This document shows positions 1 through 9,016 of a stretch of 54,861 nucleotides of DNA, one piece after another. Positions within the stretch are counted from its first letter, which is position 1; each line of letters opens with the position of its first letter. The notes beneath the pieces were generated by a model. It worked only from the letters and a program-made list of their open reading frames with translations. It was not told the DNA's origin and made no database searches. The DNA is from DAMCZI01 sp032095175 (GTDB taxonomy: Bacteria > Bacillota > Clostridia > Clostridiales > Caloramatoraceae): contig DAMCZI010000032.1 in the NCBI GenBank assembly GCA_032095175.1, forward strand, positions 1 to 54,861. The letters run 5' to 3'. A program made the translations under genes and the position numbers.

Positions 1-92
1 CCATCCATGCAATCTTAGAATTTCAACACGCAGTGAGTGTTTTCCAAGGGGTTAATGCCCCGACACCTAGGTTGGAACGGTCTTTAAAGATA
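1..92 (+). mobile_element. Candidate right end of an IS200/IS605-type tnpB element (partial)
   Basis: The second plus frame is open from the window edge to a stop at 53-55 and reads HPCNLRISTRSECFPRG, which would be the tail of a protein encoded off-window. The same bases fold: a stem 25-29/37-41, a GGGG/CCCC stem at 48-51/58-61, and an outer CCAA/TTGG stem at 44-47/72-75. A coding tail overlapping a structured RNA that runs to the element end is typical of tnpB with its omega-RNA (reRNA). The nuclease itself is not in view, so this is an inference from a short fragment. It leads into the shared block at 74-127. Otherwise no gene is visible before 128. Confidence 0.35.
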
Positions 93-127
93 CCAAATAA
101 CTACTACGTTACGTCGCATAATCCCTA
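74..127 (+). repeat. Shared right-end block, copy A
   Basis: The block begins GGAACGGTCTTT and ends CGCATAATCCCTA. It aligns without gaps over about 54 bp, at roughly 80 percent identity, with the minus strand of 29106-29159. It also shares its CGGTCT, AGATA and GCATAATCCCTA segments with 30984-31030 and with the minus strand of 54799-54845. The last bases abut the stop codon of the patatin gene. Confidence 0.7.
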
Positions 128-940
128 TTAAGAGATTCTTTCTTCTTCACACTCTGATTTTTGTTTAAGCTCTTCTATGGCATTTAATATGTCTGGGATT
201 GCTTGCTCAGCTGCATTGATACCTCTTTCTTCGCACATATCAACAAGATCAAATCTTGTAGGATCCATGTCATTCAAATCAACTCTAATCATTATATCTG
301 CATCCTGTTTTTTCATAGAAAAAATTTCTCTTGCCATTATATCCATGGATTCAAAAAGAACATGGAATATGCTTTTACAATTGCTGGTCTGCATATTAAA
401 TCCAACATCGACACCTATAACCAAATCCATACCATTATCCTTCAATACCTTGGCAGGGACTCTCTCAAGCAGCCCACCATCAACAAGTGTCATATCCTCT
501 TTAAAATACGGTACAAACACCCCTGGTACCGATATGCTTCCTCTTATGGCTTCATATATCTTACCTTCATTGAATATCCTTAACTGCTTATTTTTCAAAT
601 CAGTTGCTGCAACATAAAATGGTATCTTTAAATCTTTAAATTCATAATTTTTTGTCACAAGCTTCAACATTTCTTCAATTCTTTGTCCCTTAATAAGCCC
701 TGTCCTTGGTACTGCTATATCCACATAGTCCTTATGGGTAAGATTTTTGCATAATGCTTTTACATATTTAAAATCCATGCCACAGCAGTATGCTCCACCT
801 ATCAATGCACCAGCACTGGAGCCTGACACCATATCAATTGGAACCCCATATTTTTCAAGGGTCTCGATGACCCCAATATGAGCTAATCCTCTGGCTGCAC
901 CAGAACCAAGTGCAAGACCAACTTTATAATTTCTTTTCAT
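128..940 (-). CDS. Patatin-like phospholipase family protein (RssA/YchK-like)
   Basis: A predicted serine acyl hydrolase of the patatin family, 270 residues. The N-terminus has the glycine-rich oxyanion segment (GSGAARG, about residues 12-18). The nucleophile elbow GSSAG (Ser near residue 42) and the DGG motif (near 153) form the Ser-Asp dyad. There is no signal peptide, so it should be cytoplasmic. The ATG is preceded by GGAGGAG at good spacing. It is divergent from ylbJ with 56 bp between them. The length is normal for bacterial single-domain patatins. Family assignment is secure; the natural substrate is unknown. Confidence 0.93.
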   Translation of the reverse strand: MKRNYKVGLALGSGAARGLAHIGVIETLEKYGVPIDMVSGSSAGALIGGAYCCGMDFKYVKALCKNLTHKDYVDIAVPRTGLIKGQRIEEMLKLVTKNYEFKDLKIPFYVAATDLKNKQLRIFNEGKIYEAIRGSISVPGVFVPYFKEDMTLVDGGLLERVPAKVLKDNGMDLVIGVDVGFNMQTSNCKSIFHVLFESMDIMAREIFSMKKQDADIMIRVDLNDMDPTRFDLVDMCEERGINAAEQAIPDILNAIEELKQKSECEEERIS

Positions 941-996
941 AATAACTCCTCCACGATAATAAAAATATAATAAATACTTTTAAAGGTATAATTGCG

Positions 997-2181
997 ATGG
1001 AATATATATTTTTTTCCTTTATACTTCTAGCCATAATAGGAATGATAAATAAAAAGAGCCGAAGGTTCTCATTAATTTTTATATTACTAATAATGCTAAT
1101 TCTTCTTGTTTTATACCCAACCGAGTCAATTTATGCAGCAAAATATGGTATAAATCTATGGTTATTTGTAGTTGTTCCATCCCTTTTTCCTTTTTTTATT
1201 ATAAATGACATACTAATATGTCTTAAAGTTCCTGAAAATATTGCAAGAATATTTACTCCTATAGCAAAATTTCTTTTTAATACATCCGGTTATGGTGCAT
1301 ATACATTTATTATGAGTATTTTCTCTGGATATCCATCTGGAGCAAAAATTGTATCAAGCTTAATTAGGGATAAGAAAATTCGTCCAAATGAAGGTCAGCA
1401 AATACTAACCTTTGCCAGCACATCAGGGCCACTTTTTATAATTGGTGCAGTGGGAGCGGGTATGCTGAAAAGTCCAGGAGCAGGATATGTACTTTTTCTA
1501 TCTCACTTATTGGGCGCTATTATTAACGGCATACTCTTTAAATACCTGTTTATATGGAAGAGGGAAAATGAAGGCTCAATGAATTATGTAAGGTCCTCCT
1601 CCGATAATTCATTTAAAACTGGAGACATATTAACCTCTTCCATAACAGGTTCCCTATCTACCTGTGGCATAATAGGGGGATATATTGTATTTTTCTCAGT
1701 AATAATATCAATGCTTGAAAGAATTAATTTTTTTGAGACTTTTTCTGTTTTGCTAAACAGAATACTTTTCGTTCCATATGGAATATCAAATTCTATTTCC
1801 ACCATATTTAAATCATCTATGGAAATATCAAATGGATGCAAAATAATATCCGCCACTTCAATGGATTTTAAATATAAACTTTTAGTATCAAGCTTTTTAA
1901 TTGCTTTTAGTGGAATTTCCATTATAGGCCAGGTAGGGAGTCTTGTAAAGGCATGGGGTATAAGTATTAAAAAGTATGTTTTTTCAAAGCTGAGTCACGG
2001 TATAATATCATCTGTTATATGCTACTTTATTCTATCCCTTAATATTCTATCCATACCAACCTTAAATCAAACAAAAACTTCATTAGGCAAATATGAAATA
2101 TTACTAATTGAATTGCTTCTCTTATTAATACTATTTATAAATTCTTTCGCATCTTTTTTAAAAAGGAAATCTAGTTGCTAG
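997..2181 (+). CDS. ylbJ: Sporulation integral membrane protein YlbJ
   Basis: A multi-pass membrane protein of 394 residues with about eight hydrophobic segments and nucleoside-recognition (gate) type motifs: SGYPSGAK near residue 109 and a similar region in the second half. YlbJ homologues are produced in the mother cell during sporulation, and mutants form defective spores; the transported molecule is not firmly known. The neighbours fit, since ylbJ sits next to coaD and rsmD in many Firmicutes. The start has only a weak AAAGG upstream. It is one of few plus-strand genes here and is divergent from the patatin gene. Confidence 0.9.
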   Translation: MEYIFFSFILLAIIGMINKKSRRFSLIFILLIMLILLVLYPTESIYAAKYGINLWLFVVVPSLFPFFIINDILICLKVPENIARIFTPIAKFLFNTSGYGAYTFIMSIFSGYPSGAKIVSSLIRDKKIRPNEGQQILTFASTSGPLFIIGAVGAGMLKSPGAGYVLFLSHLLGAIINGILFKYLFIWKRENEGSMNYVRSSSDNSFKTGDILTSSITGSLSTCGIIGGYIVFFSVIISMLERINFFETFSVLLNRILFVPYGISNSISTIFKSSMEISNGCKIISATSMDFKYKLLVSSFLIAFSGISIIGQVGSLVKAWGISIKKYVFSKLSHGIISSVICYFILSLNILSIPTLNQTKTSLGKYEILLIELLLLLILFINSFASFLKRKSSC

Positions 2182-2235
2182 GTTGAACATCCTATTAGTA
2201 AAAATCCGGGGTATTATTTTACCCCGGATAACTCA

Positions 2236-2760
2236 TCATTTGTAGTTTTCAAGTTGGTGCAGGTTTTCCTTTATATCATCTATTTTTGATTTATATTCTT
2301 TCTCAAGAACTTTTATAAAACCATCTAAATTTTTTTCTAAAAAGTTTAATAAATCATCGCCATTCTTTTCAAGTTCATTTTGAACATCCATTAATATGTC
2401 CCTAGAATACTCTTTAGCTCCCAACCTAATTTCTCTAGCATTTATTCTTGCTTTTTGAACTATTTCTTCAGAAAGCTTTTCTGCCTGTTTTGTAACCTCA
2501 TGATTCATAACCTGCTGATTTGCATAGGTTTCAGCATCCTTTACAATAGCCTCTGCTTCTCTTTTTGCATCAGCTATTATATCATACTTCTCATTTATTA
2601 TCCTTTTAGCTTCCTCAAGTTCATCCGGAAGGCTTTTCCTTATTCTATTTATAATATCATTAATTTGGCTTCTATTTACAATTATGTTTTCTGAAAAAGG
2701 TACCTTTCTTGAGTCCTCTATTATAGTCAGCAAAGCATTAATATTATCAAAAACCTCCAC
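2236..2760 (-). CDS. Coiled-coil protein of the clostridial coaD-ylbJ locus
   Basis: A 174-residue protein, mostly charged helix rich in Glu, Lys and Ala (about residues 45-170), predicted coiled coil without a membrane segment. Such proteins are often labelled ATPase or V-type ATPase subunit-like because of the coiled coil, but no nucleotide motif is visible. I chose the GTG at 2760 because AGAGGGTGA lies just upstream. The longer TTG start at 2778 has no ribosome binding site. It may act with membrane or division proteins in the manner of DivIVA-like coils, but that is a guess. Function unknown. Confidence 0.8.
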   Translation of the reverse strand: MEVFDNINALLTIIEDSRKVPFSENIIVNRSQINDIINRIRKSLPDELEEAKRIINEKYDIIADAKREAEAIVKDAETYANQQVMNHEVTKQAEKLSEEIVQKARINAREIRLGAKEYSRDILMDVQNELEKNGDDLLNFLEKNLDGFIKVLEKEYKSKIDDIKENLHQLENYK

Positions 2761-2874
2761 CCAATCACCCTCTATCAAAATATTTACAAAATCATAAAAG
2801 ATTCACAAGTTTAATACCTAAAACTTTGCTGCTATTGTTCATGAAAATAAATATGTATAATTTCAAATACCCAA

Positions 2875-3381
2875 TCAACTATTCCTCTTGCTATATTGAT
2901 CTTTATATTTCATAGCTACATCCTTTATTATTTCATGAGGAACTAATTCTTTTATACAGCCTCCATACATAGCTACCTGCTTAACAGCACTTGAGCTTAA
3001 ATATGAGTATTTACTGTTTGTCATCATAAATAGTGTTTCAACCTCAGGCTCTAGTTTATGATTTATTGATGCCATTTGAAGCTCAAATTCAAAATCAGAA
3101 ACAGCCCTAAGTCCCCTTATAATTACAGTAGCATTTTTTTGCTTCATATAATTTACTGTTAATCCTTTAAAGCTTTCTGTTTCAACATTATCTAAATCAG
3201 CTGTAACCTTTTTTATTAATTCAACTCTTTCATCAACGGTAAATAACGAGTTCTTCTTATCCGGGTTTTCGATTACTGCTACAATAACTTTTTCAAATAC
3301 CTTTGATGTTCTCTGAATTATATCAAGATGGCCATTAGTAATAGGATCAAAACTGCCCGGATATACTGCAATTTTTGTCAT
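2875..3381 (-). CDS. coaD: Phosphopantetheine adenylyltransferase
   Basis: Catalyses the fourth step of coenzyme A synthesis, ATP plus 4'-phosphopantetheine to dephospho-CoA. It is a nucleotidyltransferase of 168 residues. YPGSFDPITNGH at the N-terminus holds the first nucleotide-binding motif (GHLDI follows), and the second signature (SSSAVKQVA) is near residue 130. The open frame runs further upstream, but the ATG at 3381 has AGGAGGAATAAA before it and gives the canonical MTKIAVYPGSFDP start. It begins 1 nt after the rsmD stop, so the two are an operon, as in most Firmicutes. Confidence 0.98.
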   Translation of the reverse strand: MTKIAVYPGSFDPITNGHLDIIQRTSKVFEKVIVAVIENPDKKNSLFTVDERVELIKKVTADLDNVETESFKGLTVNYMKQKNATVIIRGLRAVSDFEFELQMASINHKLEPEVETLFMMTNSKYSYLSSSAVKQVAMYGGCIKELVPHEIIKDVAMKYKDQYSKRNS

Positions 3382-3382
3382 T

Positions 3383-3943
3383 TTATTCCTCCTTAGTCCA
3401 GAACGAAATCTTAGTCCTTCCATATTTTTCAGTTCTATATTTTTTTATACTACTAATATTTTCGGGTATAATATCGTTCTCATCATACTCGCTTACTATT
3501 ATCCCATTGTTCTCCACCAAATCAATATTTGCTATTTTTTCAATGGCTTTTTCTATAAGACCCTTCCCGTATGGTGGGTCCAGAAAAATTATATCATATT
3601 TTTTATTATTTTTTTTAAAAATTTCAAGTGCGCTAAAAGCATCTTGATTATAAGCTTCAGATTTTTCATTAAAATTCAATGTATTTATATTTTCCTTAAG
3701 TATTTTAAAGGTATTTTTATTCTGCTCTATTAATGTACACATCACTGCTCCTCTGCTAATTGCCTCAATTCCAAGGTTTCCAGTTCCCGCAAACAAATCT
3801 AATACATTTTTCCCATAGATATCAATTTTATTATCCAATATATTAAAAAGTGACTCCTTTACTCTATCAGAGGTTGGTCTTGTATCCATTCCTTCTGGAG
3901 CCATAATTTTCCTACCTTTTGCTATTCCTGTAATGATTCTCAT
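3383..3943 (-). CDS. rsmD: 16S rRNA (guanine(966)-N(2))-methyltransferase
   Basis: A methyltransferase of 186 residues that modifies G966 of 16S rRNA using S-adenosylmethionine. The N-terminal RIITGIAKGRK, the SAM-binding DLFAGTGNLGIEA (about residues 48-60) and the catalytic DPPYGKG (near 120) are all present. CGGAGGAATTTT precedes the ATG. It is the first gene of a two-gene unit with coaD. About 480 bp separate it from the next gene upstream, recG's partner SASP being in between. Confidence 0.97.
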   Translation of the reverse strand: MRIITGIAKGRKIMAPEGMDTRPTSDRVKESLFNILDNKIDIYGKNVLDLFAGTGNLGIEAISRGAVMCTLIEQNKNTFKILKENINTLNFNEKSEAYNQDAFSALEIFKKNNKKYDIIFLDPPYGKGLIEKAIEKIANIDLVENNGIIVSEYDENDIIPENISSIKKYRTEKYGRTKISFWTKEE

Positions 3944-4071
3944 AAAATTCCTCCGTTTTATCTTCTTCTACAACATTTTACCATAAAATATTCATGAATA
4001 ATATACCCTTTATAGAGCAAACTAAAATTGCAATATTACAATTTATAGTGTTTTGCCTTAGTTTCTCCTGA

Positions 4072-4143
4072 GGTTACAGGCACTTAAGAATTGAGAATTA
4101 AACTATAAACAGTTCAACTCTCAATTCTTAAGTGCCTGTAACC
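4072..4143. repeat. Palindromic repeat, ACAGGCACTT family, copy 1
   Basis: A perfect 25-bp inverted repeat (4072-4096 against 4119-4143) with a 22-nt loop. The arms begin GGTTACAGGCACTTAAG. The outer 16 bp are shared with copies at 9754-9844 and 33771-33840, while the inner parts of the arms differ. It lies between the spore-protein gene and rsmD, and could also help end transcription. Confidence 0.85.
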
Positions 4144-4145
4144 CA

Positions 4146-4181
4146 TAAAAAGGGAGACCTTTTCAGGTACTCCCTTTTTAT
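4146..4181 (-). terminator. Intrinsic terminator of the spore-protein gene
   Basis: AAAAGGGAG pairs with CTCCCTTTT around a short inner stem and loop, followed on the minus strand by a T run. It lies 12 bp after the stop codon of the gene at 4193-4420. Confidence 0.8.
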
Positions 4182-4192
4182 ATTGCTTATAT

Positions 4193-4420
4193 TTAGAATG
4201 TTCCACCTTTTCCTGCAAGATTTCTTTCATAAGCCTCAACCATTCTCTTTACCATATATCCACCTACATAACCATTTTCTCTTGATGTCAGGTTTCCCTT
4301 GTCTATTGTTGCATAGTTTGTAAGTCCTATCTCGCTTGCTATCTCATACTTAAACTGGTCAAGACCATATTGAGCCTCTGGTACTAATGCTCTATTTCTT
4401 CCTGTATTGTTGTTTGCCAT
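4193..4420 (-). CDS. Alpha/beta-type small acid-soluble spore protein
   Basis: A DNA-coating protein of dormant spores that shields DNA from UV and chemical damage and is degraded by the Gpr protease at germination. It has 75 residues with the two family signatures: KYEIASEIGL (about residues 24-33; the E-IA region is the Gpr cleavage zone) and GYVGGYMVKRMVEAYE near the C-terminus. The ATG at 4420 is set by AGGAGGTGC upstream; an upstream in-frame extension lacks a binding site. It stands alone with its own terminator, as expected for a forespore sigma-G gene, although I could not assign a sigma-G promoter with confidence. Confidence 0.97.
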   Translation of the reverse strand: MANNNTGRNRALVPEAQYGLDQFKYEIASEIGLTNYATIDKGNLTSRENGYVGGYMVKRMVEAYERNLAGKGGTF

Positions 4421-4522
4421 ATCTAAGCACCTCCTGTTTTGTGTTTGTATTATTAATTTAACCAAATAGAAAAGATTTAAACTAGAAATATAAGTACTGA
4501 GCGCAAGGAAGTGCCACGATTT

Positions 4523-6562
4523 CTAATTAAAAGCTATATTATTAATTTTTTGGTTTAAAAAATCATTTATTTGATTTTTTAAAGCCGCATATTCTGGCTC
4601 AAGCATATCATTGTTTTCAAGTATCTCTCTTGCTAAATCCCTTGTTTGTTTTACTAATTCAATGTCCTTAATAACATCTGCCATTTTAAGCTCTGGTAAT
4701 CCATGCTGCCTTGTTCCAAAAAACTCTCCTGTTCCTCTGAGCTCTAAATCCTTTTCAGCTATTACAAAACCATCTGATGTGCTTTTCATTATTTTCATTC
4801 TCTCTCTTGCCACATTATTTTTAGCATCCGATATAAGGATACAATAGGATTTATGTTCTCCTCTTCCTACTCTTCCTCTTAACTGGTGAAGTTGGGCAAG
4901 ACCAAATCTGTCTGCATTTTCAATTATCATCAATGTAGCATTAGGAACGTTTATTCCTACTTCTATTACAGTTGTGGAAACTAATATATTAATCTTTCCT
5001 TCCTTAAAATTCTTCATTATCTCTTCCTTTTCACTTGAAGACATTTTACCATGCAAAAGACCCACCTCATAATCATTAAAGTAGCTCTCTTTTAATTTTT
5101 TCGCAGTCTCCACTGCTGATTCCACTTCAAGCTTTTCAGATTCTTCAACAAGTGGGCATACAACATATGCCTGTCTGCCCTTGTCTATCTCCCTTTTTAA
5201 AGAAGTGTATACTTTATCTCTTCCAGAAGATTTTAAGTAAAGGGTTTCTACGCTCTGTCTTCCTGGAGGAAGTTCATCTATTATGGATATATCCATATCT
5301 CCATATAAAAATAATGCTAATGTCCTAGGTATAGGTGTCGCTGTCATTACAAGTACATGGGTATTATGTCCCTTATTTACAAGCTCAGCTCTCTGTCTTA
5401 CTCCAAATCTATGCTGTTCATCAGTCACTACTAAAGATAGATTCTTAAACTCAACACCCTCTTGTATAAGAGCATGGGTTCCAACAATAATATCTATATC
5501 ACCATCTGCAAGATTTTTTAGTATTTCTTCTTTATTTTTTTTAGGAGTACTTCCTGTAATTAACCCTACTTTAAGGTTCCATTTTTCAAGAATGCTTGAA
5601 ATAGAAATATAATGCTGTTCAGCAAGTATTTCAGTTGGAGCCATCATTGCACATTGATATCCATTCATAGCACAATTAAACATTGCAATTACAGCTACAA
5701 TTGTTTTTCCAGACCCTACATCTCCTTGAACCAATCTGTTCATTGGCTTGTTTCTTTTTAAATCCTGAAGAATTTCTCTAATGGTTCTTGATTGTGCTCC
5801 TGTTAACGGAAAAGGAAGTCCTTCCTTAAAATCCTTCATAGCATTATGGACAGGCATTTGAAAAGCACTTGTGTTGTTTATATACTTTCTTTTAGCCAAA
5901 AATAGAGAGGTTTGAAGAGTTAGAAGTTCCTCAAATTTTATTCTTTTCCTGCAAACATCAAGAATCTCATTGTTGGAAGGAAAATGAATATTTTTTAATG
6001 TTGTCTCTATATCTGGAATACCATATATTTTTCTTATACTTTCAGGTAAACAATCCCTATATTCATCATTAATAACAGTAAGCGCCTGCTCCACAACTTT
6101 TCTTAAAGTCTTCTGTGATAAATACTTATTAGTGGGATATACAGGCAATATGCTATTATTATCGCCATTAAAATTCTTTTCATACTGAGGTTCCATAATC
6201 TGTACTTCCCCTAATTTTCTTGAAACCTTTCCATAAAGCATAACCTTTTCTCCAACCTTAAAGTTGTTTTTAATATAGGGTTGATTAAACCATATACCTG
6301 TTAAAAAACCAGTTTCGGTTTTAAATACTATTTTATTCATATACTTTCTGGAAGCTGTCCTTTTTCCTGGTTGAATAATTGATACTTCTCCTATAACTGA
6401 AACAAATTCCCCATCTCTAACCATGTTTACAGACTTAAAGTTTCTTCTATCCTCATAGTCCCTAGGATAATACTCCAAAACATCTCTTATACTGTAAACC
6501 CCAAGAGAATTTAAATATTTTAATGTCTTAGGACCAACTCCCTTAAGTTTTTGCAACTCCAT
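4523..6562 (-). CDS. recG: ATP-dependent DNA helicase RecG
   Basis: A branched-DNA translocase that remodels stalled forks and Holliday junctions. It has 679 residues: an N-terminal wedge/OB domain (about 60-150), the helicase core with Walker A GDVGSGKT (near 285), the DEQHRFG motif II (near 385), and C-terminal GRVGRG (near 565). The ATG at 6562 fits best with AGGTGA five bases upstream; GTG at 6571 and ATG at 6568 are possible. A hairpin lies between it and the upstream DAK gene. Confidence 0.97.
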   Translation of the reverse strand: MELQKLKGVGPKTLKYLNSLGVYSIRDVLEYYPRDYEDRRNFKSVNMVRDGEFVSVIGEVSIIQPGKRTASRKYMNKIVFKTETGFLTGIWFNQPYIKNNFKVGEKVMLYGKVSRKLGEVQIMEPQYEKNFNGDNNSILPVYPTNKYLSQKTLRKVVEQALTVINDEYRDCLPESIRKIYGIPDIETTLKNIHFPSNNEILDVCRKRIKFEELLTLQTSLFLAKRKYINNTSAFQMPVHNAMKDFKEGLPFPLTGAQSRTIREILQDLKRNKPMNRLVQGDVGSGKTIVAVIAMFNCAMNGYQCAMMAPTEILAEQHYISISSILEKWNLKVGLITGSTPKKNKEEILKNLADGDIDIIVGTHALIQEGVEFKNLSLVVTDEQHRFGVRQRAELVNKGHNTHVLVMTATPIPRTLALFLYGDMDISIIDELPPGRQSVETLYLKSSGRDKVYTSLKREIDKGRQAYVVCPLVEESEKLEVESAVETAKKLKESYFNDYEVGLLHGKMSSSEKEEIMKNFKEGKINILVSTTVIEVGINVPNATLMIIENADRFGLAQLHQLRGRVGRGEHKSYCILISDAKNNVARERMKIMKSTSDGFVIAEKDLELRGTGEFFGTRQHGLPELKMADVIKDIELVKQTRDLAREILENNDMLEPEYAALKNQINDFLNQKINNIAFN

Positions 6563-6577
6563 TCTCATCACCTAACT

Positions 6578-6609
6578 TAAAGTGGACTTGCATCAGCAAG
6601 TCCACTTAA
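6578..6609 (-). other. Intergenic hairpin between the DAK gene and recG
   Basis: AGTGGACTTG (6581-6590) and CAAGTCCACT (6597-6606) form a 10-bp perfect stem that can be extended by A/T pairs. No T run follows on the minus strand. It is therefore more likely a processing or stability hairpin than a full terminator, and recG is probably still co-transcribed. Confidence 0.6.
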
Positions 6610-6617
6610 TAATATTT

Positions 6618-8276
6618 CTATTCTACAGATATAATGTAGTAATATAATGGCTGTCCTCCGTAGGTAATACTTACCTCACAGTCTGGATATTTATCTGCAA
6701 TGTAATTTTCTATACTGCTTGTATCCTCTTCCTTAAGTCCATTTCCAAAAAGTATTGTAATAAGCTGACTTTCTTCATCAACCATAGTATCTATTAAATT
6801 TTCTACTATGCTGTCTAGATTCTCTCCAGCCTTTATGAGTTTACCATTGCATATGCCAAGTACATTGCCTTCTTTTATTTCTACATCGTTAAAAACAGTA
6901 TCCCTTACAGCATAAGTAACCTGACCGGATTTCACTCTTAAGATGGCTTCGTTCATTTCCTTCTCATTTACATCTGATGACAGGTCCGGATTCAAGGTTA
7001 TAACCGCTGTAATACCCTGTGGAATGCTCTTTGTAGGGATTACTGATACATCTTTTCCGCTTATATCCCTTGCCTGCTGTGCTGCCATTATTATGTTTCC
7101 ATTGTTAGGCATCACAAATATTTTTTTAGCGTTGATAGAATTTATTGCCTCAAGTATATCCTGTGTACTTGGATTCATTGTCTGTCCGCCCTCAATTACA
7201 ACATCGACACCAAGGTTTTTAAATATACTTGTAATTCCATCACCCATAGCAACTGTTATTACTCCATAATCCTTTTCAGTCTCATTGTCCACAATACTAT
7301 TTTCATTTACAGGTTCCTCAGTCTTCTCTTGGTCATTCTCATCTATTATGCTTCTATGCTGCTCTCTCATATTATCTATCTTAATCTTTGAAAGCTCTCC
7401 ATGGGTCATTGCCTTGTTTAAAACTGTTCCAGGTTCATTGGTATGAATATGTACCTTTATAAGGTTCTCAGTACCTACTACCACCATTGAATCGCCTAAA
7501 TCAACTATTTCATTTTTAAATTTATCTGGGTCTCCATTTTTAGTTTTTATAAAGAATTCTGTGCAGTATCCAAACTTGATATCTCCTGTCTCAATATTCT
7601 CATAGGATACATTCTTATCTTCCTTATCTTCTTCTATTTCAGGAGAATCCAAAACAGCAATTCCCTCAAGTGTTTTTAGAATTCCAAGGTAGATGCATAA
7701 AAGTCCTTTACCTCCTGCATCAACAACACCCGCTTGTTTTAAAACAGGAAGCATGTTCGGAGTTCTGTCTAGAGTTTCAGAAGCCTGGTCATACACCTTT
7801 CTCATGAAAACTGCAAAATCCTTTTCAGTCTTTGCGATTTCACAAGCGGCTTCAGCTGATTCTCTTGCAACAGTTAAAATTGTTCCCTCAGTTGGTCTCA
7901 TTACAGCCCTGTATGCTACACTTACACCTTCCTTTAATGCAAGTCCAAAATCCATTGTTGATATTGATTTTTTATCTTTAAGCTGCTTTGAAATTCCTCT
8001 TAATATCTGTGATAAAATAACACCAGAATTTCCTCTTGCACCCATTAATGAGCCCATTGAGGCTGCATCTCCAACTGAGTGTACATTTATATCCTTAACC
8101 TTTTTTATTTCTGCTGCTGCAGCCATCATGGTTGCTGACATATTTGTACCTGTATCTCCATCTGGAACCGGGAATACGTTTAAAGCATTAACTGCAACTT
8201 TATTATTCTCTAATTCCTTTGCACCGTTTAGCAGCATCTCCTTAAATAATTGACCATCCACACTAGTATATTTCAA
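6618..8276 (-). CDS. DAK2 domain protein YloV (fatty acid kinase FakA-like)
   Basis: A 552-residue protein. The N-terminal DAK2 kinase-like domain carries NVFPVPDGDTGTNM (about residues 29-42), whose Asp residues bind Mg-ATP. The C-terminal half is the YloV/DegV-associated domain. FakA phosphorylates fatty acids bound to FakB (DegV) proteins, and clostridial YloV proteins are considered homologous. The start is a TTG placed by GGGAGG eight bases upstream. The gene follows asp23 by 18 bp, the common asp23-yloV pair. No FakB gene is in view. Confidence 0.93.
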   Translation of the reverse strand: MKYTSVDGQLFKEMLLNGAKELENNKVAVNALNVFPVPDGDTGTNMSATMMAAAAEIKKVKDINVHSVGDAASMGSLMGARGNSGVILSQILRGISKQLKDKKSISTMDFGLALKEGVSVAYRAVMRPTEGTILTVARESAEAACEIAKTEKDFAVFMRKVYDQASETLDRTPNMLPVLKQAGVVDAGGKGLLCIYLGILKTLEGIAVLDSPEIEEDKEDKNVSYENIETGDIKFGYCTEFFIKTKNGDPDKFKNEIVDLGDSMVVVGTENLIKVHIHTNEPGTVLNKAMTHGELSKIKIDNMREQHRSIIDENDQEKTEEPVNENSIVDNETEKDYGVITVAMGDGITSIFKNLGVDVVIEGGQTMNPSTQDILEAINSINAKKIFVMPNNGNIIMAAQQARDISGKDVSVIPTKSIPQGITAVITLNPDLSSDVNEKEMNEAILRVKSGQVTYAVRDTVFNDVEIKEGNVLGICNGKLIKAGENLDSIVENLIDTMVDEESQLITILFGNGLKEEDTSSIENYIADKYPDCEVSITYGGQPLYYYIISVE

Positions 8277-8294
8277 TGTTTGTACCTCCCTGCA

Positions 8295-8645
8295 TTAAAC
8301 TCTTATTCCCTGAACATAAACAGTAACCTTGGAAACTTTTAAGCCTGTCATACCCTCCAGAGTATACTTAACCTTTTGTATTATATTGTTTGCTATGACA
8401 GATATTTTTGTTCCATACTCAACAATTATGAAAATATCAACGGATATATCATCAGTGTTAGCTATTATTTTAATTCCTTTGCTAAGGTTCTCTCTTTTTA
8501 AAAGTTCCCATAAACCGTCGGTTGTTCTCTTGGAGGCCATTCCTACAACACCATAACACTCCATGGTCGCAGTTCCAGCTATTGCTGATAAAACATCCTC
8601 AGCGTATTCAACAAAACCAAGATCACCCTTCATTTTTATAGCCAT
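8295..8645 (-). CDS. Asp23/Gls24 family envelope stress protein (YloU)
   Basis: A 116-residue alkaline shock protein 23 family member. It has the typical alternating beta/alpha core, including VVGMASKRTTDG and a C-terminal VNVYVQGI-type strand (here KVTVYVQGIRV). It is cytosolic; relatives associate with the membrane through partners and respond to envelope stress. It is the first gene of the asp23-yloV pair, with AAAGGAGG upstream, and is divergent from rpmB, the usual arrangement in Firmicutes. Confidence 0.94.
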   Translation of the reverse strand: MAIKMKGDLGFVEYAEDVLSAIAGTATMECYGVVGMASKRTTDGLWELLKRENLSKGIKIIANTDDISVDIFIIVEYGTKISVIANNIIQKVKYTLEGMTGLKVSKVTVYVQGIRV

Positions 8646-8777
8646 TAAAAAACCTCCTTTATATTAAAATGCCCTAAAAATCCTATTCTTGTCTTAATTT
8701 TATATTAAAGCCAATATTTCTTCAAGATGTATAGTTATAAAATAATAGATAATCATATAACTTAGTATCAATGCAAT

Positions 8778-8806
8778 ATTATAACACTTTATGACAATTT
8801 TTTAAA
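8778..8806 (-). promoter_or_regulatory. Likely promoter of asp23-yloV (extended -10)
   Basis: On the minus strand TGTTATAAT gives an extended -10 (TATAAT at 8778-8783) with a weak TTTAAA -35 exactly 17 bp upstream (8801-8806). It stands about 130 bp before the asp23 start. The gap 8646-9016 holds this promoter and the rpmB promoter and no other gene. Confidence 0.55.
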
Positions 8807-8931
8807 TAGCAAATAAATATTCATACTATTAAGTTATGTAATAAGTAGTAATCGATGTTTACATTTTTGTTATTATTGCTTATAATATATTTATTGCCTG
8901 TCTTTGGGGATTTTATATATGTATTTTGTTA

Positions 8932-8960
8932 TTGCAATTATGCTTTATTTTTGTTAAAAT
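8932..8960 (+). promoter_or_regulatory. Promoter of rpmB
   Basis: TTGCAA (8932-8937), a 17-bp spacer, then TAAAAT (8955-8960), which is a close vegetative sigma-A match. The predicted transcript starts about 50 nt before the rpmB start codon. Confidence 0.7.
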
Positions 8961-9016
8961 ATTATATGTTTAATTGTGGAATTTTGGACATAACAGCATT
9001 TAAGGAGGTGTTACCT

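Noticed and set aside
1584..1922. Minus-strand open frame inside ylbJ
   Set aside because: It is antisense to conserved membrane segments, has no ribosome binding site, and resembles no family that I know.
7693..8253. Long plus-strand frame of about 186 codons
   Set aside because: It lies wholly antisense to the conserved DAK2 domain of yloV.
8855..9016. Hydrophobic N-terminal extension of rpmB
   Set aside because: The ribosome binding site AAGGAGGTG and GTG at 9017 give a full-length L28. The extension covers the promoter and is a by-product of AT-rich sequence.
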